Origin: Persicitalea sp038235275
Lineage (GTDB): Bacteria > Bacteroidota > Bacteroidia > Cytophagales > Spirosomataceae
Assembly: GCA_038235275.1 (NCBI GenBank)
Contig: JBBSUC010000007.1
Coordinates: forward strand, 1-64,000
Reading direction: 5' to 3'
DNA: 64,000 bases
Shown: piece after piece, positions 33,169 through 41,812 of the stretch
Position numbering within the stretch: the stretch's first letter is position 1
Layout of the letters: every line of letters starts with the position of its first letter
Program-made: the position numbers and the translations under genes
Notes under the pieces: generated by a model
The model's database searches: none
What the model saw: only the letters and a program-made list of their open reading frames with translations
Told to the model about the DNA's origin: nothing

Positions 33169-36100
33169 CTAAAACCCTAGGTTCAAACCCAGCGAGAATA
33201 TTCGCGACTTTGGGTACAGGCTGCTGTCGATGCCGCGTGAAACAAGACCTTCTTTTTGCGCCACTACTGGATCGAGAGCCACCTCGGGGTCGAGGCCCTT
33301 GTATTTGGTCAGGACGAAAAGGTTATTGATGCTCGTGTAAATCCGCATGGAATTGATGCCCAGTTTGTTGCCGATGTTGGTCGGCAGCGTATAGCCAAAG
33401 GCCAGGTTCTGCAGCCGCACGTACGAGCCATCTTCGATGAACGTGCTGATGGGCGCGGTTCCCGTTGGGTCTTTCCGGTTGCTGTTGGCCGCCTGAATCA
33501 ACTGATTGTTGTTGGTGGGTGTCCAACGGTCGAGGGCCTCCGTAATCGTGTTGCGCTTGCCGCGGGTGTCGAGCAGGTTGCGCCGGGCTTCGTTGTAAAT
33601 CTTATTGCCGAGAGAACTCCGGAAAAACAGCGTCAGGTCGAAATTGCGGTAGCTGAGGGTGTTGTTGAAGCCCAGATTGATGATTGGATTGACATTTCCG
33701 AGGTCAGTGCGGTCGGCAGCCGTAATGTTGTTGTCCGGCGTGTCCAGGAACTTGCCCGTTGGGCTGGTACTGCCGAGGTCGCGGTACTTGTAGTCGCCCA
33801 GCTGCGCACTCTTGTAAGGATTGTTCGGGTCGTCCAACTCGCTCTGAGAGTTGTAAATCCCCTCCACCTGATAGCCGTAAATCGTGCCGATGGGTTGGTT
33901 GAGGTAGCTCCTGATGCGGTCGCCCACCCACAGGTTGTTCGGCGGCAGGTTCGTGACCTTTCCCGTCAGGTGATCCAGGTTGAGCGAAGCAAACCAGTTG
34001 AAGCCCTTGGCATTCTGGCTCCGCACCAAATCGCCGGAAATCGAGAACTCGAAACCCACCTGGTTGAGCGAACCCAGGTTGGTGGTCTGAATGGACGAGA
34101 AACCGGTCGAGTAGGGGAGACTCAGCGCGTACAGCAAGTCGTAGGTTTTCTTCCAATACATGTCGGTGGTCAGGTTGAAACGGTTGAAAACCTTGGCATC
34201 CAGGCCGATGTCTACCTGCCGCGTCGATTCCCAGGACAAAGCCGGATCGACCAACCCCACCTGGTTGGTGGCGGTGCCGGCGATCACGACACCGACCAGA
34301 TACGAAGGAATAGAGCGCAATAGCGGCTGCGACTGGTAGGATTCAATGTTACCGTTGCCCACGATGCCCCAACTTCCCCGCAATTTGAGCAGGTTGACGT
34401 TGGGAACATTGAAGAAACTTTCGTTGTGCAGGTTCCAGGCGGCCGACAGGCCGGGGAAATTACCCCACTTGCTTTCTTTGCCAAATTTGGAGGAGCCGTC
34501 CCGCCGCAGTGTGGCCGTCAGCAGGTAGCGGTCCTCGTAAGAATAGTTCAGCCGCCCAAAGTAAGAGGCCACCGTCCAATCCGACACGTCGGCGAATTTG
34601 TGGGAGTCGGTCAGGTGATCCTGCTGACCATTGTTAAAGGAAAACCCGTCCACGAAGAAAGGATTGTTCCCAATCAGAATTTTGCCCGGATCGGCTTCTT
34701 CCACCGCAATGCCCAGGCCTTCCTGGTAGAACTTCTGCCCCGATTGACCTACTAAGGCTGTGATAGAGTGTTTGTTGAATTTGGCGGTATAGGTAGCGGT
34801 GTTCTCACTAAGCCAGGAGTAGGTTTGGCTCTGCTTGTGTTCCAGCGAGCCACCCGTGGGACGGAAAGGCCCCACGTTCTGGATCAGGTACTTCATTTTG
34901 GTGTAGTTTAAATCCGTACCAAGTGAAGCTTTCAGCACCAGTCCTTTGATCGGCTCGATGCTCAGAAATCCGTTGGCGATCATGCGGGCTGTGTTGATCG
35001 GTGCCCGTGCCACGTCGATGTCGAGGTAGGGTGTTTGGGTGTTCAGGGCATCGGAAGATGCCACGCCGTAGCTTTTACCCCAAAGCTCATCGTAGGCTTT
35101 CACGGTGCCGTCGGAAGTGAGGTAGTAGCCTTCGTACTGTCCGCTGGGAAAGCGCACGGGGTAGTTGGGGGCCATTTTCATGGCGTTGTTATATACCCGG
35201 TTGTTGCTGATTGACTTCTGATCCACGTACGACAGGTTGGTGTTCAGCCCGAAACGCACCCGACCCCGCCACGCCTTCGACTCGGCGTTGAAGCGGGCGG
35301 AGTAACGCTTGTAGAAGTTGGACTTGATAACGCCCTGGTTGTTGAGGTAGCCCACCGAACCGGAGTAGTTGGTCTTGTCCGACGATCCGTTGAAGGTCAC
35401 ATTGTAATCCTGGATAGAACCCGTGCGAAGTACCTCGTCGAGCCAGTTGGTGTTGTAGTCGGTCGGGATAGCCTGCTGCTGGCCGGGATTGAAGGCCAGG
35501 TTCTGCATGTTCACCCCGCCACGGCTATACGCATCGAAAAGCAGATTAGAGAACTGGTTGGCATTCATTAAATCCCAGGATTTGGCCAGTTTTTGCACCC
35601 CGGTGTTGATGCTGACATTCATGCCGCTGGTGCTGGTGCGGCCCGTCTTGGTGGTGATCAGGATCACGCCGTTGGCGCCGCGTGCACCGTAAATGGAGGT
35701 GGCCCCGGCGTCTTTCAGGATTTCGATGGACTCGATATCGTTAGGGTTGATCATCGACAGAATATCCGTCCGGTCGCCGGAAACACCCATACGCGAGCCT
35801 GCGTACAGGTCACTAGCACTGGCGGCTACCGGAAAGCCGTCGATAACGATCAGTGGGTTAGCGCTGGAATTGACCGAGTTAGCCCCGCGAATGCGGATCG
35901 TGCCGCCCGCGCCGGGTGCCCCCGAACCCGTCACCACGTCCACGCCCGCCGCCCGTCCTCCGAGGGCTTCGGTCAGGTTAGTCTTGGGAATATTCTGGAT
36001 CGTTTCGCCCTTCACCTGCGACACCGATACCGTCAGCTCGCCTTTGCCCTGTGTGCCGTAGCCCACTACGACCACCTCATTGAGAAGTTTGTCGTCTGTT

Positions 36101-36741
36101 TTGAGCGAAACATCGAGCGTTTTCTGGTTGCCCACGATTTTCTCGATCGGTTCGTAGCCCACAAACGAAAACACCAGCACCGACCGCTCATTGGGTACGG
36201 CCAGAGTATATTCGCCGTTCTGATTGGTGGATGTACCACGCGATGTGCCCTTGATTAGGATGTTGACGCCCGGCAACCCGCTGCCGTCTTTTATATCGGT
36301 TACCTTGCCCGACACTGTAATGTCCAGCGGAATTGCAAGGGGAACCAGGCGACCGCGCATTTCGAGCAGACTTTGTGTTTGCTGCCGGGTGAGTATGATG
36401 TACTTGCCCGACACATCGTAGGTAAGCCGCAGCGGATTCAGAATTTTGTCCAGAACCTGGGCCAGCGGCTCTTCATCGGCGGTCAGGCTCACGCGGTCGG
36501 CATTTCGGAGCAACGCTGGGTCATAGCTGAATTTCACATCGGCGGATTTTCCAATCCTGGTAAGAGCGGTGCGCACATCCTGATTCGATAAATTGATCGA
36601 AACCGGACGGGCGAGTAGTTCCTGGGCGTTACTGTCCTCCGCCAGGCTGATCCCGAAGGTCAGCATCACAATAAACAGATGAAAGCAGGAGAATTTAGCC
36701 ATAGACACGAATACTTCGACGGGTAGTCTACATTTTTTCAT
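33169..36741 (-). CDS. SusC/RagA TonB-linked receptor with STN domain
   Basis: 1190 residues from the ATG at 36741; the frame opens 14 codons upstream. The order is signal peptide, STN domain (about 40-110, ISLSNQ-like repeat VSINLSNQDVRTALTRIG), CarboxypepD_reg-like domain (VSGKVTDIKDGSGLPGVN), TonB box region and plug (LNEVVVVGYGTQGKGELT), and a barrel ending in GLNLGF. The STN domain is what signals to a FecR anti-sigma factor, and such a gene (36957-38042) lies just upstream on the same strand. It imports oligomers with the SusD at 31409. Confidence 0.93.
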   Translation of the reverse strand: MKKCRLPVEVFVSMAKFSCFHLFIVMLTFGISLAEDSNAQELLARPVSINLSNQDVRTALTRIGKSADVKFSYDPALLRNADRVSLTADEEPLAQVLDKILNPLRLTYDVSGKYIILTRQQTQSLLEMRGRLVPLAIPLDITVSGKVTDIKDGSGLPGVNILIKGTSRGTSTNQNGEYTLAVPNERSVLVFSFVGYEPIEKIVGNQKTLDVSLKTDDKLLNEVVVVGYGTQGKGELTVSVSQVKGETIQNIPKTNLTEALGGRAAGVDVVTGSGAPGAGGTIRIRGANSVNSSANPLIVIDGFPVAASASDLYAGSRMGVSGDRTDILSMINPNDIESIEILKDAGATSIYGARGANGVILITTKTGRTSTSGMNVSINTGVQKLAKSWDLMNANQFSNLLFDAYSRGGVNMQNLAFNPGQQQAIPTDYNTNWLDEVLRTGSIQDYNVTFNGSSDKTNYSGSVGYLNNQGVIKSNFYKRYSARFNAESKAWRGRVRFGLNTNLSYVDQKSISNNRVYNNAMKMAPNYPVRFPSGQYEGYYLTSDGTVKAYDELWGKSYGVASSDALNTQTPYLDIDVARAPINTARMIANGFLSIEPIKGLVLKASLGTDLNYTKMKYLIQNVGPFRPTGGSLEHKQSQTYSWLSENTATYTAKFNKHSITALVGQSGQKFYQEGLGIAVEEADPGKILIGNNPFFVDGFSFNNGQQDHLTDSHKFADVSDWTVASYFGRLNYSYEDRYLLTATLRRDGSSKFGKESKWGNFPGLSAAWNLHNESFFNVPNVNLLKLRGSWGIVGNGNIESYQSQPLLRSIPSYLVGVVIAGTATNQVGLVDPALSWESTRQVDIGLDAKVFNRFNLTTDMYWKKTYDLLYALSLPYSTGFSSIQTTNLGSLNQVGFEFSISGDLVRSQNAKGFNWFASLNLDHLTGKVTNLPPNNLWVGDRIRSYLNQPIGTIYGYQVEGIYNSQSELDDPNNPYKSAQLGDYKYRDLGSTSPTGKFLDTPDNNITAADRTDLGNVNPIINLGFNNTLSYRNFDLTLFFRSSLGNKIYNEARRNLLDTRGKRNTITEALDRWTPTNNNQLIQAANSNRKDPTGTAPISTFIEDGSYVRLQNLAFGYTLPTNIGNKLGINSMRIYTSINNLFVLTKYKGLDPEVALDPVVAQKEGLVSRGIDSSLYPKSRIFSLGLNLGF

Positions 36742-36956
36742 AATTTTGAAAGTTTTGTTGGTTAGAGAATAGGCAATCGGCAAAACATTTCCCGCGGCCC
36801 GGCAAGGCCATTGGGGAGCAGTTTTCGGTCGGGAGTGTTAGCGCACTGCCGACCGTTTTTGGTCAATCTTTCTTCATAATTTTTTGGTTAAAGGGTTTTA
36901 GATTAGGGATTTAAATTGGAATTTCATTAAACTCAACTAAGTGTTTCGTAACTGAT

Positions 36957-38042
36957 TCACTTCCTTTTACTTTCCACAATCACCTTAGCGTCCACAATCT
37001 GGTAAGACAGACCGAGCGTCTTGCAAATCACATCCAGCTTTTCGTATAGCGTTTCGTCTTCCATGCTCACGGTGAGGGCCCGGTGGGCGGTTAGGTCGTT
37101 ATCAGCGACGATTTCCACGCCGTAGGCGCGTTCCAGCGTGTCGAATACCTTTTGCAAAGGGGTATTAAAAAAATCAAAGGAGGGTTTCTGGCTGGGCGGC
37201 GTGAGCAGTTCCGGCGTAGCGACGAGGGTTTTGCTGAGTTGGATTTGGTTTTTGAGAAAAATCGCCTGCTGGTTGGGCGTCAGCACCACGCCCGTGCGTT
37301 GCGCTTTGGCAGATGCTTCCTCGAAATCTTTCCTGACAAAAACCGACACCCGGCCCGTCCTGACCTGCACGGTCACTTCCGGGGCGTCGTCGTAGGCTAT
37401 CACCCGGAAACTCGTGCCGAGTACCTTCGTGACCGTTTCGTTCGCGTAGACAAGAAAGGGCTGGTTGGGATTTTTTTGTACTTCAAAAAATGCCTCTCCG
37501 GTCAGGGACACCACGCGTTGCGCGGCGTCGAATGTTTTGGGGTAAGTCAGGCGGCTGTTCTTGCCCAGGCTCACCACGCTACCATCGCTGAGGTGGACTT
37601 TGAGGATTTTGTCGGCGTGATTGACCTCTTCCATGGTTGGCGTAGGCGGAGTCGTCTCGACCGCCAGCGGAGCCGAAGTTCCGGGATTTTCGCGTTGGAA
37701 CCACCACAGCGAAGTACCCACGCCAGCCACCAACAGTACCGACGCCGCTACCCGCCAAGCCATCAGCGGGAGCCGGAAGCTGCGTCGGGGTGGCTGAGTG
37801 CGCCGTTGCACATTTTGCCAAATGGCAAGGGATAACGCCGTATCCGACGGGGCTTGCTGCGTGGCTTTCAATTGCAGCATGAGTTGGCGGGCGGCCAGTA
37901 TTTTGTCGGTTTGGCCGGGGTGAGTCGCCAAATATTCTTCCCAGAAAGAGCGGTGTACTGATTGGGGCCGAAGCACCCAATCTTGGAAGGACTCGTGGAA
38001 TGCGAAATCTTCAATCTCAAAATGCGAAAAGTCCTTTGACAT
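36957..38042 (-). CDS. FecR-family anti-sigma factor
   Basis: 361 residues: a cytoplasmic N-terminal segment, one transmembrane helix near 95-112 (LMAWRVAASVLLVAGVGTSLWW), and a periplasmic FecR domain (LSDGSVVSLGKNSRLTYP, FEVQKNPNQPFLVYANETVTKVLGTSF) followed by a DUF4974-like C-terminal domain (YGVEIVADNDL). It should hold an ECF sigma factor and release it when the STN domain of SusC (33169-36741) changes. No intact sigma factor gene precedes it; a fragment is left (38134-38205). Confidence 0.9.
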   Translation of the reverse strand: MSKDFSHFEIEDFAFHESFQDWVLRPQSVHRSFWEEYLATHPGQTDKILAARQLMLQLKATQQAPSDTALSLAIWQNVQRRTQPPRRSFRLPLMAWRVAASVLLVAGVGTSLWWFQRENPGTSAPLAVETTPPTPTMEEVNHADKILKVHLSDGSVVSLGKNSRLTYPKTFDAAQRVVSLTGEAFFEVQKNPNQPFLVYANETVTKVLGTSFRVIAYDDAPEVTVQVRTGRVSVFVRKDFEEASAKAQRTGVVLTPNQQAIFLKNQIQLSKTLVATPELLTPPSQKPSFDFFNTPLQKVFDTLERAYGVEIVADNDLTAHRALTVSMEDETLYEKLDVICKTLGLSYQIVDAKVIVESKRK

Positions 38043-38133
38043 CGGGGAGCGGAGTTGGGGGTTCGCTCTATGGTGTAAAAACGGACTTCTTTTAGTCCAT
38101 TTTTTTCAAAGAAATTTCAAGAAAAAGCAAAAA

Positions 38134-38205
38134 AGGCCGAAAGAAGGGGGATCAGGGCCGATAACTGCATCCGCTCGCGCAGGGTTTTCAGGGCAGCGGC
38201 GCACC
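38134..38205 (-). pseudogene. C-terminal remnant of ECF sigma factor
   Basis: Upstream of the FecR gene the minus strand reads AALKTLRERMQLSALIP, then LLSAFFAFS, then TGA. This is the usual end of Cytophagales ECF sigma factors (region 4 recognition helix, A[LI]xxLR, then a hydrophobic tail); compare AIGRLRDFF and the tail of the intact factor at 39766-40386. Upstream of it the sequence switches directly to IS630 transposase sequence, so the rest of the sigma gene has been removed or displaced by the insertion. The start coordinate is approximate. Confidence 0.6.
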
Positions 38206-38810
38206 CCCCGTAAGGCACGTTGGGCTGAAGGCTGAAGGCGCTCTCGTCGGCGTAGCGCAAGTCGATACGCCGACGAGAGCGCCAGGCACACCAGCAGGCC
38301 CAGTACTTCTCTGGCCGCGCTCACTTGCTCTTCCGGGGGCCGCTTGGGCGGACGGCGGCGGAAGCGCTTCCAGCGCCAGCCGTTTTTTTAAGAGCCTGCG
38401 CAAGGTCTGCTGCGACATCTTCTTGCCCAAGACAGCCTCGATCCGCTCTCGCGCCAAGTCGAGTTTCTGGGGGGGGGGGGCTCTACGATCCGCTCGATCT
38501 GGTCGACCTCCCTGCGGTTGTCGATGCGTAGGATGGCCGGGCGTCCCGGCCCCTTGGCCGTGTGCAGCCCGGCTAATCCGGCCTGCTCATATCGGTCGAA
38601 CCACTTAACCACGCTTTGGCGGTTGCAGTCGAGTATATCGGCGATGTCGGGTATCTTGCGCCCTTGGTCGCTGAGCAGGATCATCTGGCAGCGAAGCCGG
38701 AAAGTGGCCTTCTTGCCAGTTTTGTGGCCTACGATCAGCGCTCCGCGTTGCTCGCCACTCAGTTTGATGTATCGTTTCTTTTCTTGCAGGGAGGCAAGGT
38801 AAAAATTATA
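38206..38810 (-). mobile_element. degenerate IS630-family transposase
   Basis: The N-terminal helix-turn-helix part (38388-38684 plus upstream codons KLSGEQRGALIVGHK) carries ILDCNRQSVVKWFDRYEQAGL and the AKGPGRP linker of IS630 transposases. A run of 12 C on the minus strand (38469-38480) breaks the frame; LARERIEAVLGKKMSQQTLRR continues in another frame. SAAREVLGLLVCLALS lies in a third, and RYADESAFSLQPNVPYGG in yet another. The C-terminal half, including the later DDE residues, is missing. It is a decayed, truncated copy joined to sigma-factor sequence. Confidence 0.75.
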
Positions 38811-38841
38811 TCTATATTTTTGACCTACTACTTAATCCTCT

Positions 38842-39285
38842 CGGAGGTGTGCAGGTTACGTAGACAGATTCCCAGTTTGGGACCCGCCAAATTGCATGAT
38901 ATGATGCAAGAGTTTTTAGCGAAGCACCGGATCAAGGACCGGCAGGAATAAATTCCACAATATCCTGAAATATAAGGAGTTACTGGCTAATGGAAAAATA
39001 AGCAGAATCCGAACGACAGACTCTAGTCACTCTTATCGTAAATATCCGAATCGGGTTAAAAATCTCTTTCCCCAAAGGCCTAACGAGCTTTGGGTTAGCG
39101 ATCTGACCTACCTCCCACTCGGTTCGCATTTTGCTTATTTGAGCGTTGTCATGGATGCCTATTCGCGGAAAATCGTCGGCTAGTCGTTACATAAAACCCT
39201 GGAAGCCAAGGGGTCGCTACAGGCTCTGGAAATGGCCTTGGTTCAGCGTGGAAGGCTTCCCATAACAGGATTTTTATTTATCTGA
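38842..39285 (+). mobile_element. IS3-family transposase (OrfB/rve) fragment
   Basis: Two frames together give CRLRRQIPSLGPAKLHDMM, then after a shift near 38940 GRNKFHNILKYKELLANG, RTTDSSHSYRKYPN, RPNELWVSDLTYLPLG and YLSVVMDAYSRKIVG. An in-frame TAG is followed by SLHKTLEAKGSLQALEMAL and then sequence loss. WVSDLTY and DAYSRKIVG are the first DDE blocks of the IS3 integrase core. The gene lacks both ends and has a frameshift and a stop, so it is a dead remnant. Confidence 0.75.
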
Positions 39286-39318
39286 TTTTAAGCCAATTAA
39301 CACTGTTTCTCCACGTAT

Positions 39319-39552
39319 ATGCAAAAGGCGTTTTGTTGTTGCTACGTAGGACAAGTACCCATGACGCCTTTCGGTAGTATGCTAAACGACTAGGAAATAG
39401 CCACAGTACTGACCTACGTCCGAAAATCTTTCGGCAACAATTCTTCCGCTATTTCGGCCGAGAAGGTCAAGGCGGTGCGGGCGGCTACGGAAAAAGACCC
39501 GATGTTTTATAAACCCCATTAGTTGCTGAAAGCACACCCAATGGAAAAGTGA
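39319..39552 (+). pseudogene. cytochrome c C-terminal remnant
   Basis: One frame reads GQVPMTPFGSMLND, TAG, EIATVLTYVRKSFGNNSSA, ISAEKVKAVRAATEKD, then TAG and a short tail to TGA at 39552. MTPFGSMLND and IATVLTYVRKSFGN match the end of c-type cytochrome domains (axial Met, then the final helix with YVRxSFGN) found in Bacteroidota cytochrome c proteins and fusions. The haem CxxCH part is absent and two stops interrupt it. The start coordinate is approximate. Confidence 0.6.
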
Positions 39553-39574
39553 AACTCTAACTAATCACTCATAG

Positions 39575-39603
39575 GCCGCGCTTCGGGACTTTCCGGACGC
39601 GGC
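39575..39603. terminator. stem-loop after cytochrome remnant
   Basis: GCCGCG (39575-39580) pairs with CGCGGC (39598-39603) with partial inner pairing, followed by a pyrimidine-rich tail. It is likely the old terminator of the lost cytochrome gene. The rest of 39553-39765 shows nothing else. Confidence 0.4.
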
Positions 39604-39765
39604 TTCTTTCGATGAGCCAGCATTTCGAAGCTTACAGGGCTTTCAGTTTAATAAAAATGTGTCTTCAGCTGCCAATTGCGGGTAGAAAGTCCGTAAGATT
39701 CCTTTTTGTAGACACATGAATATTCAAATTTTGATTAGCACAATTAGCATCAATCAATACCAACT

Positions 39766-40386
39766 TTGCCTGCGATACCCCTAAAATCTTACTGGCTTCA
39801 ATCGGAAGAAACCGAACGTTGGAACGCCTTTCGGGCGGGCGATCGTACGGCTCTCGGGCAAATCTATGACCAGCACATACAAGAGTTGCTCTCCTACGGT
39901 TACCGAATTACGAACGATCGCCAGCTGATTCGCGACAGCATACAGGATTTGTTTCTACAACTGTGGACACAGCGCGAAACCATCTCCCCCACCGACTCAA
40001 CCAAGTTTTACCTTTACCGCTCGCTGCGTAACCGCGTTATCCGCAACGCCGGGAAATCCACTCAACTGGCAACTGATCTGCAATTAGCTCCCGAAGATAT
40101 TTTGGCAGAACTTCCGGTGGAAAACACCTGGATTGCCCAAGAGAAACAACAGGAGCAAGCCGACAAATTACGCGCTGCCATTGACCGACTTCCCAAGCGC
40201 CAGCAGGAAGTGATTCAGTTGCGCTACTATCATGATTTCAACGCGGAAGAAATAGCGAAACTATTGGAAATCAATAACCAATCCGTTCGCAATTTGCTGC
40301 ACCAGGCTATTGGCCGTTTACGTGATTTCTTTGGCGATGGCTTCTTTCTTTGCCTGATGCTCGTCGAGTTTTTCAAAAAACTTTAA
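39766..40386 (+). CDS. ECF-type RNA polymerase sigma factor
   Basis: 206 residues with a TTG start at 39766; no in-frame ATG exists upstream before a stop. Region 2 (ALGQIYDQHIQELLSYGYRITNDRQLIRDSIQDLFLQLW, given here by its ends) and region 4 (RLPKRQQEVIQLRY, then AEEIAKLLEINNQSVRNLLHQAI) are clear. It ends in the hydrophobic tail common in this group. It precedes a FecR gene by 67 bases and a SusC gene with an STN domain, the standard trans-envelope signalling set. It may also have to serve the FecR at 36957, whose own sigma gene is destroyed. Confidence 0.9.
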   Translation: MPAIPLKSYWLQSEETERWNAFRAGDRTALGQIYDQHIQELLSYGYRITNDRQLIRDSIQDLFLQLWTQRETISPTDSTKFYLYRSLRNRVIRNAGKSTQLATDLQLAPEDILAELPVENTWIAQEKQQEQADKLRAAIDRLPKRQQEVIQLRYYHDFNAEEIAKLLEINNQSVRNLLHQAIGRLRDFFGDGFFLCLMLVEFFKKL

Positions 40387-40453
40387 ATTTTTTTCACAAA
40401 AAACAGTACAAAACGACTTTCTCCCGATTTAGGGGGCAAGAACGACTTGTACT

Positions 40454-41551
40454 ATGTTTCAAAAATACGCCTCCTTCCAGACCGCCGACTTCGTGGCCGA
40501 TACCGACTTCATCGAGTGGGTGCGTCGACCTACGCCTTCATCCAACCAGTTTTGGCAGGAGTTCCTGGAAGTGTTTCCCCACCAGCAGCCCGCCTTGCAG
40601 CAGGCCCGGCAAACGGTCCGGCTATTGATCGAGGAAGGGAGAACAGTTTCTGATCCAGAAGACGCTAAGCAAATCTGGGAAGCCATCGAAGAAAGCCTTG
40701 ACGCTGCATCGGTTCGGCAGATCGGCTTTTTACTCAACGGTTGGCAACGTTGGGCGGCAGCCGCCGCGGTGGTATTGACGCTGGGTTCTGGCTGGTATTG
40801 GTTTGTTTTCTCGACTTCTCCTAAGCCCGACACTTACCAGGCACTCGTGGAGGAAGCCGAAGCAAGTCAGTCATTAGAAGAAGTAATCAATACAACTACC
40901 AAACAGCAGTTAATTAACTTACCCGATGGCAGTACGATCACGCTCGAAAAAGACAGTCGAGTGAGTTTTGCAAAAAGCTTCGACGGCATAAATCGGGAAG
41001 TTTATCTTACCGGAGCGGCTTTTTTCGATGTGACAAAAAATCCCGACAAACCATTTCTGGTATACTCCAATGAATTAGTAACGAAAGTGTTGGGTACCAG
41101 TTTTCGTATTCAGGCTTTTGAAAGAGACAAAAATATTGTCGTTTCTGTAAAAACCGGGCGGGTGTCGGTGTATCCGAAAAAGTCCCCCGAAAGCACCGAT
41201 CCCGAAACGGCGGGGATGCTGTTGACACCCAATCAGGAGGTAAGCTTTGCCCGCACTGAGGAGCGATTCAACCGGACGCTTATCGAAAAACCAACTGTAC
41301 TGCTCACCGAAGAGGAACTACAGCAATACTCCTTCGAGAATGCCCCGGTCAGCTCTATTTTCGCCGCCTTGGAAAAAGCCTATGGTGTTGACATCGTCTT
41401 TGACGAAGAAGTCCTGGCCAACTGCCATTTGACCACTTCCCTCTCTGCTGAAACACTCTTCGACAAGCTGGCTGTCATTTGTGAAGGTATCGGCGCATCT
41501 TACAAGGTAGTTGACGCGCAGGTAGTTATTGAGAGCCGAGGGTGCAGGTAG
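40454..41551 (+). CDS. FecR-family anti-sigma factor (second)
   Basis: 365 residues: an N-terminal cytosolic part, a transmembrane helix near 97-115 (WAAAAAVVLTLGSGWYWFVF), a FecR domain (LPDGSTITLEKDSRVSFA, FFDVTKNPDKPFLVYSNELVTKVLGTSF) and a DUF4974-like end (YGVDIVFDEEVLANCH). It forms the control set with the sigma factor upstream and the SusC downstream (41813). The hairpin at 41685-41713 separates it from SusC, suggesting separate or attenuated expression. Confidence 0.92.
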   Translation: MFQKYASFQTADFVADTDFIEWVRRPTPSSNQFWQEFLEVFPHQQPALQQARQTVRLLIEEGRTVSDPEDAKQIWEAIEESLDAASVRQIGFLLNGWQRWAAAAAVVLTLGSGWYWFVFSTSPKPDTYQALVEEAEASQSLEEVINTTTKQQLINLPDGSTITLEKDSRVSFAKSFDGINREVYLTGAAFFDVTKNPDKPFLVYSNELVTKVLGTSFRIQAFERDKNIVVSVKTGRVSVYPKKSPESTDPETAGMLLTPNQEVSFARTEERFNRTLIEKPTVLLTEEELQQYSFENAPVSSIFAALEKAYGVDIVFDEEVLANCHLTTSLSAETLFDKLAVICEGIGASYKVVDAQVVIESRGCR

Positions 41552-41684
41552 TTCAACTGGTAATAAATTAATGTGGAATGTCGGAATAGTTCGGTGGTCA
41601 TAATATTCCCAATCGCCGGGCGACCCCGTCCGACTTTCAAAATTTAAAGTTACGCCTATGTAACACTATCCTATGAACGAAAAA

Positions 41685-41713
41685 GGCCGACGACGTTTGC
41701 AGCGTCGTCGGCC
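41685..41713 (+). terminator. strong stem-loop between FecR and SusC genes
   Basis: A perfect 11-bp stem (41685-41695 and 41703-41713) with a 7-base loop and flanking A runs sits 133 bases after the FecR stop and 100 before the SusC ATG. It is a probable terminator of the sigma-FecR transcript, or an attenuator if transcription enters the SusC operon. Confidence 0.7.
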
Positions 41714-41812
41714 CAGAAAAAGATCCCTCACTTTGTGCTTGCAGCACACACCGTTTGCAGCGGTGAAGAGGGGTGTCTTTGCGATCTTTCAAACCCAAAA
41801 ACTTTTCAAACA

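Noticed and set aside
33256..34323. 355-codon plus-strand open frame
   Set aside because: Antisense to the SusC barrel; Val/Arg/Gln-rich with no domain.
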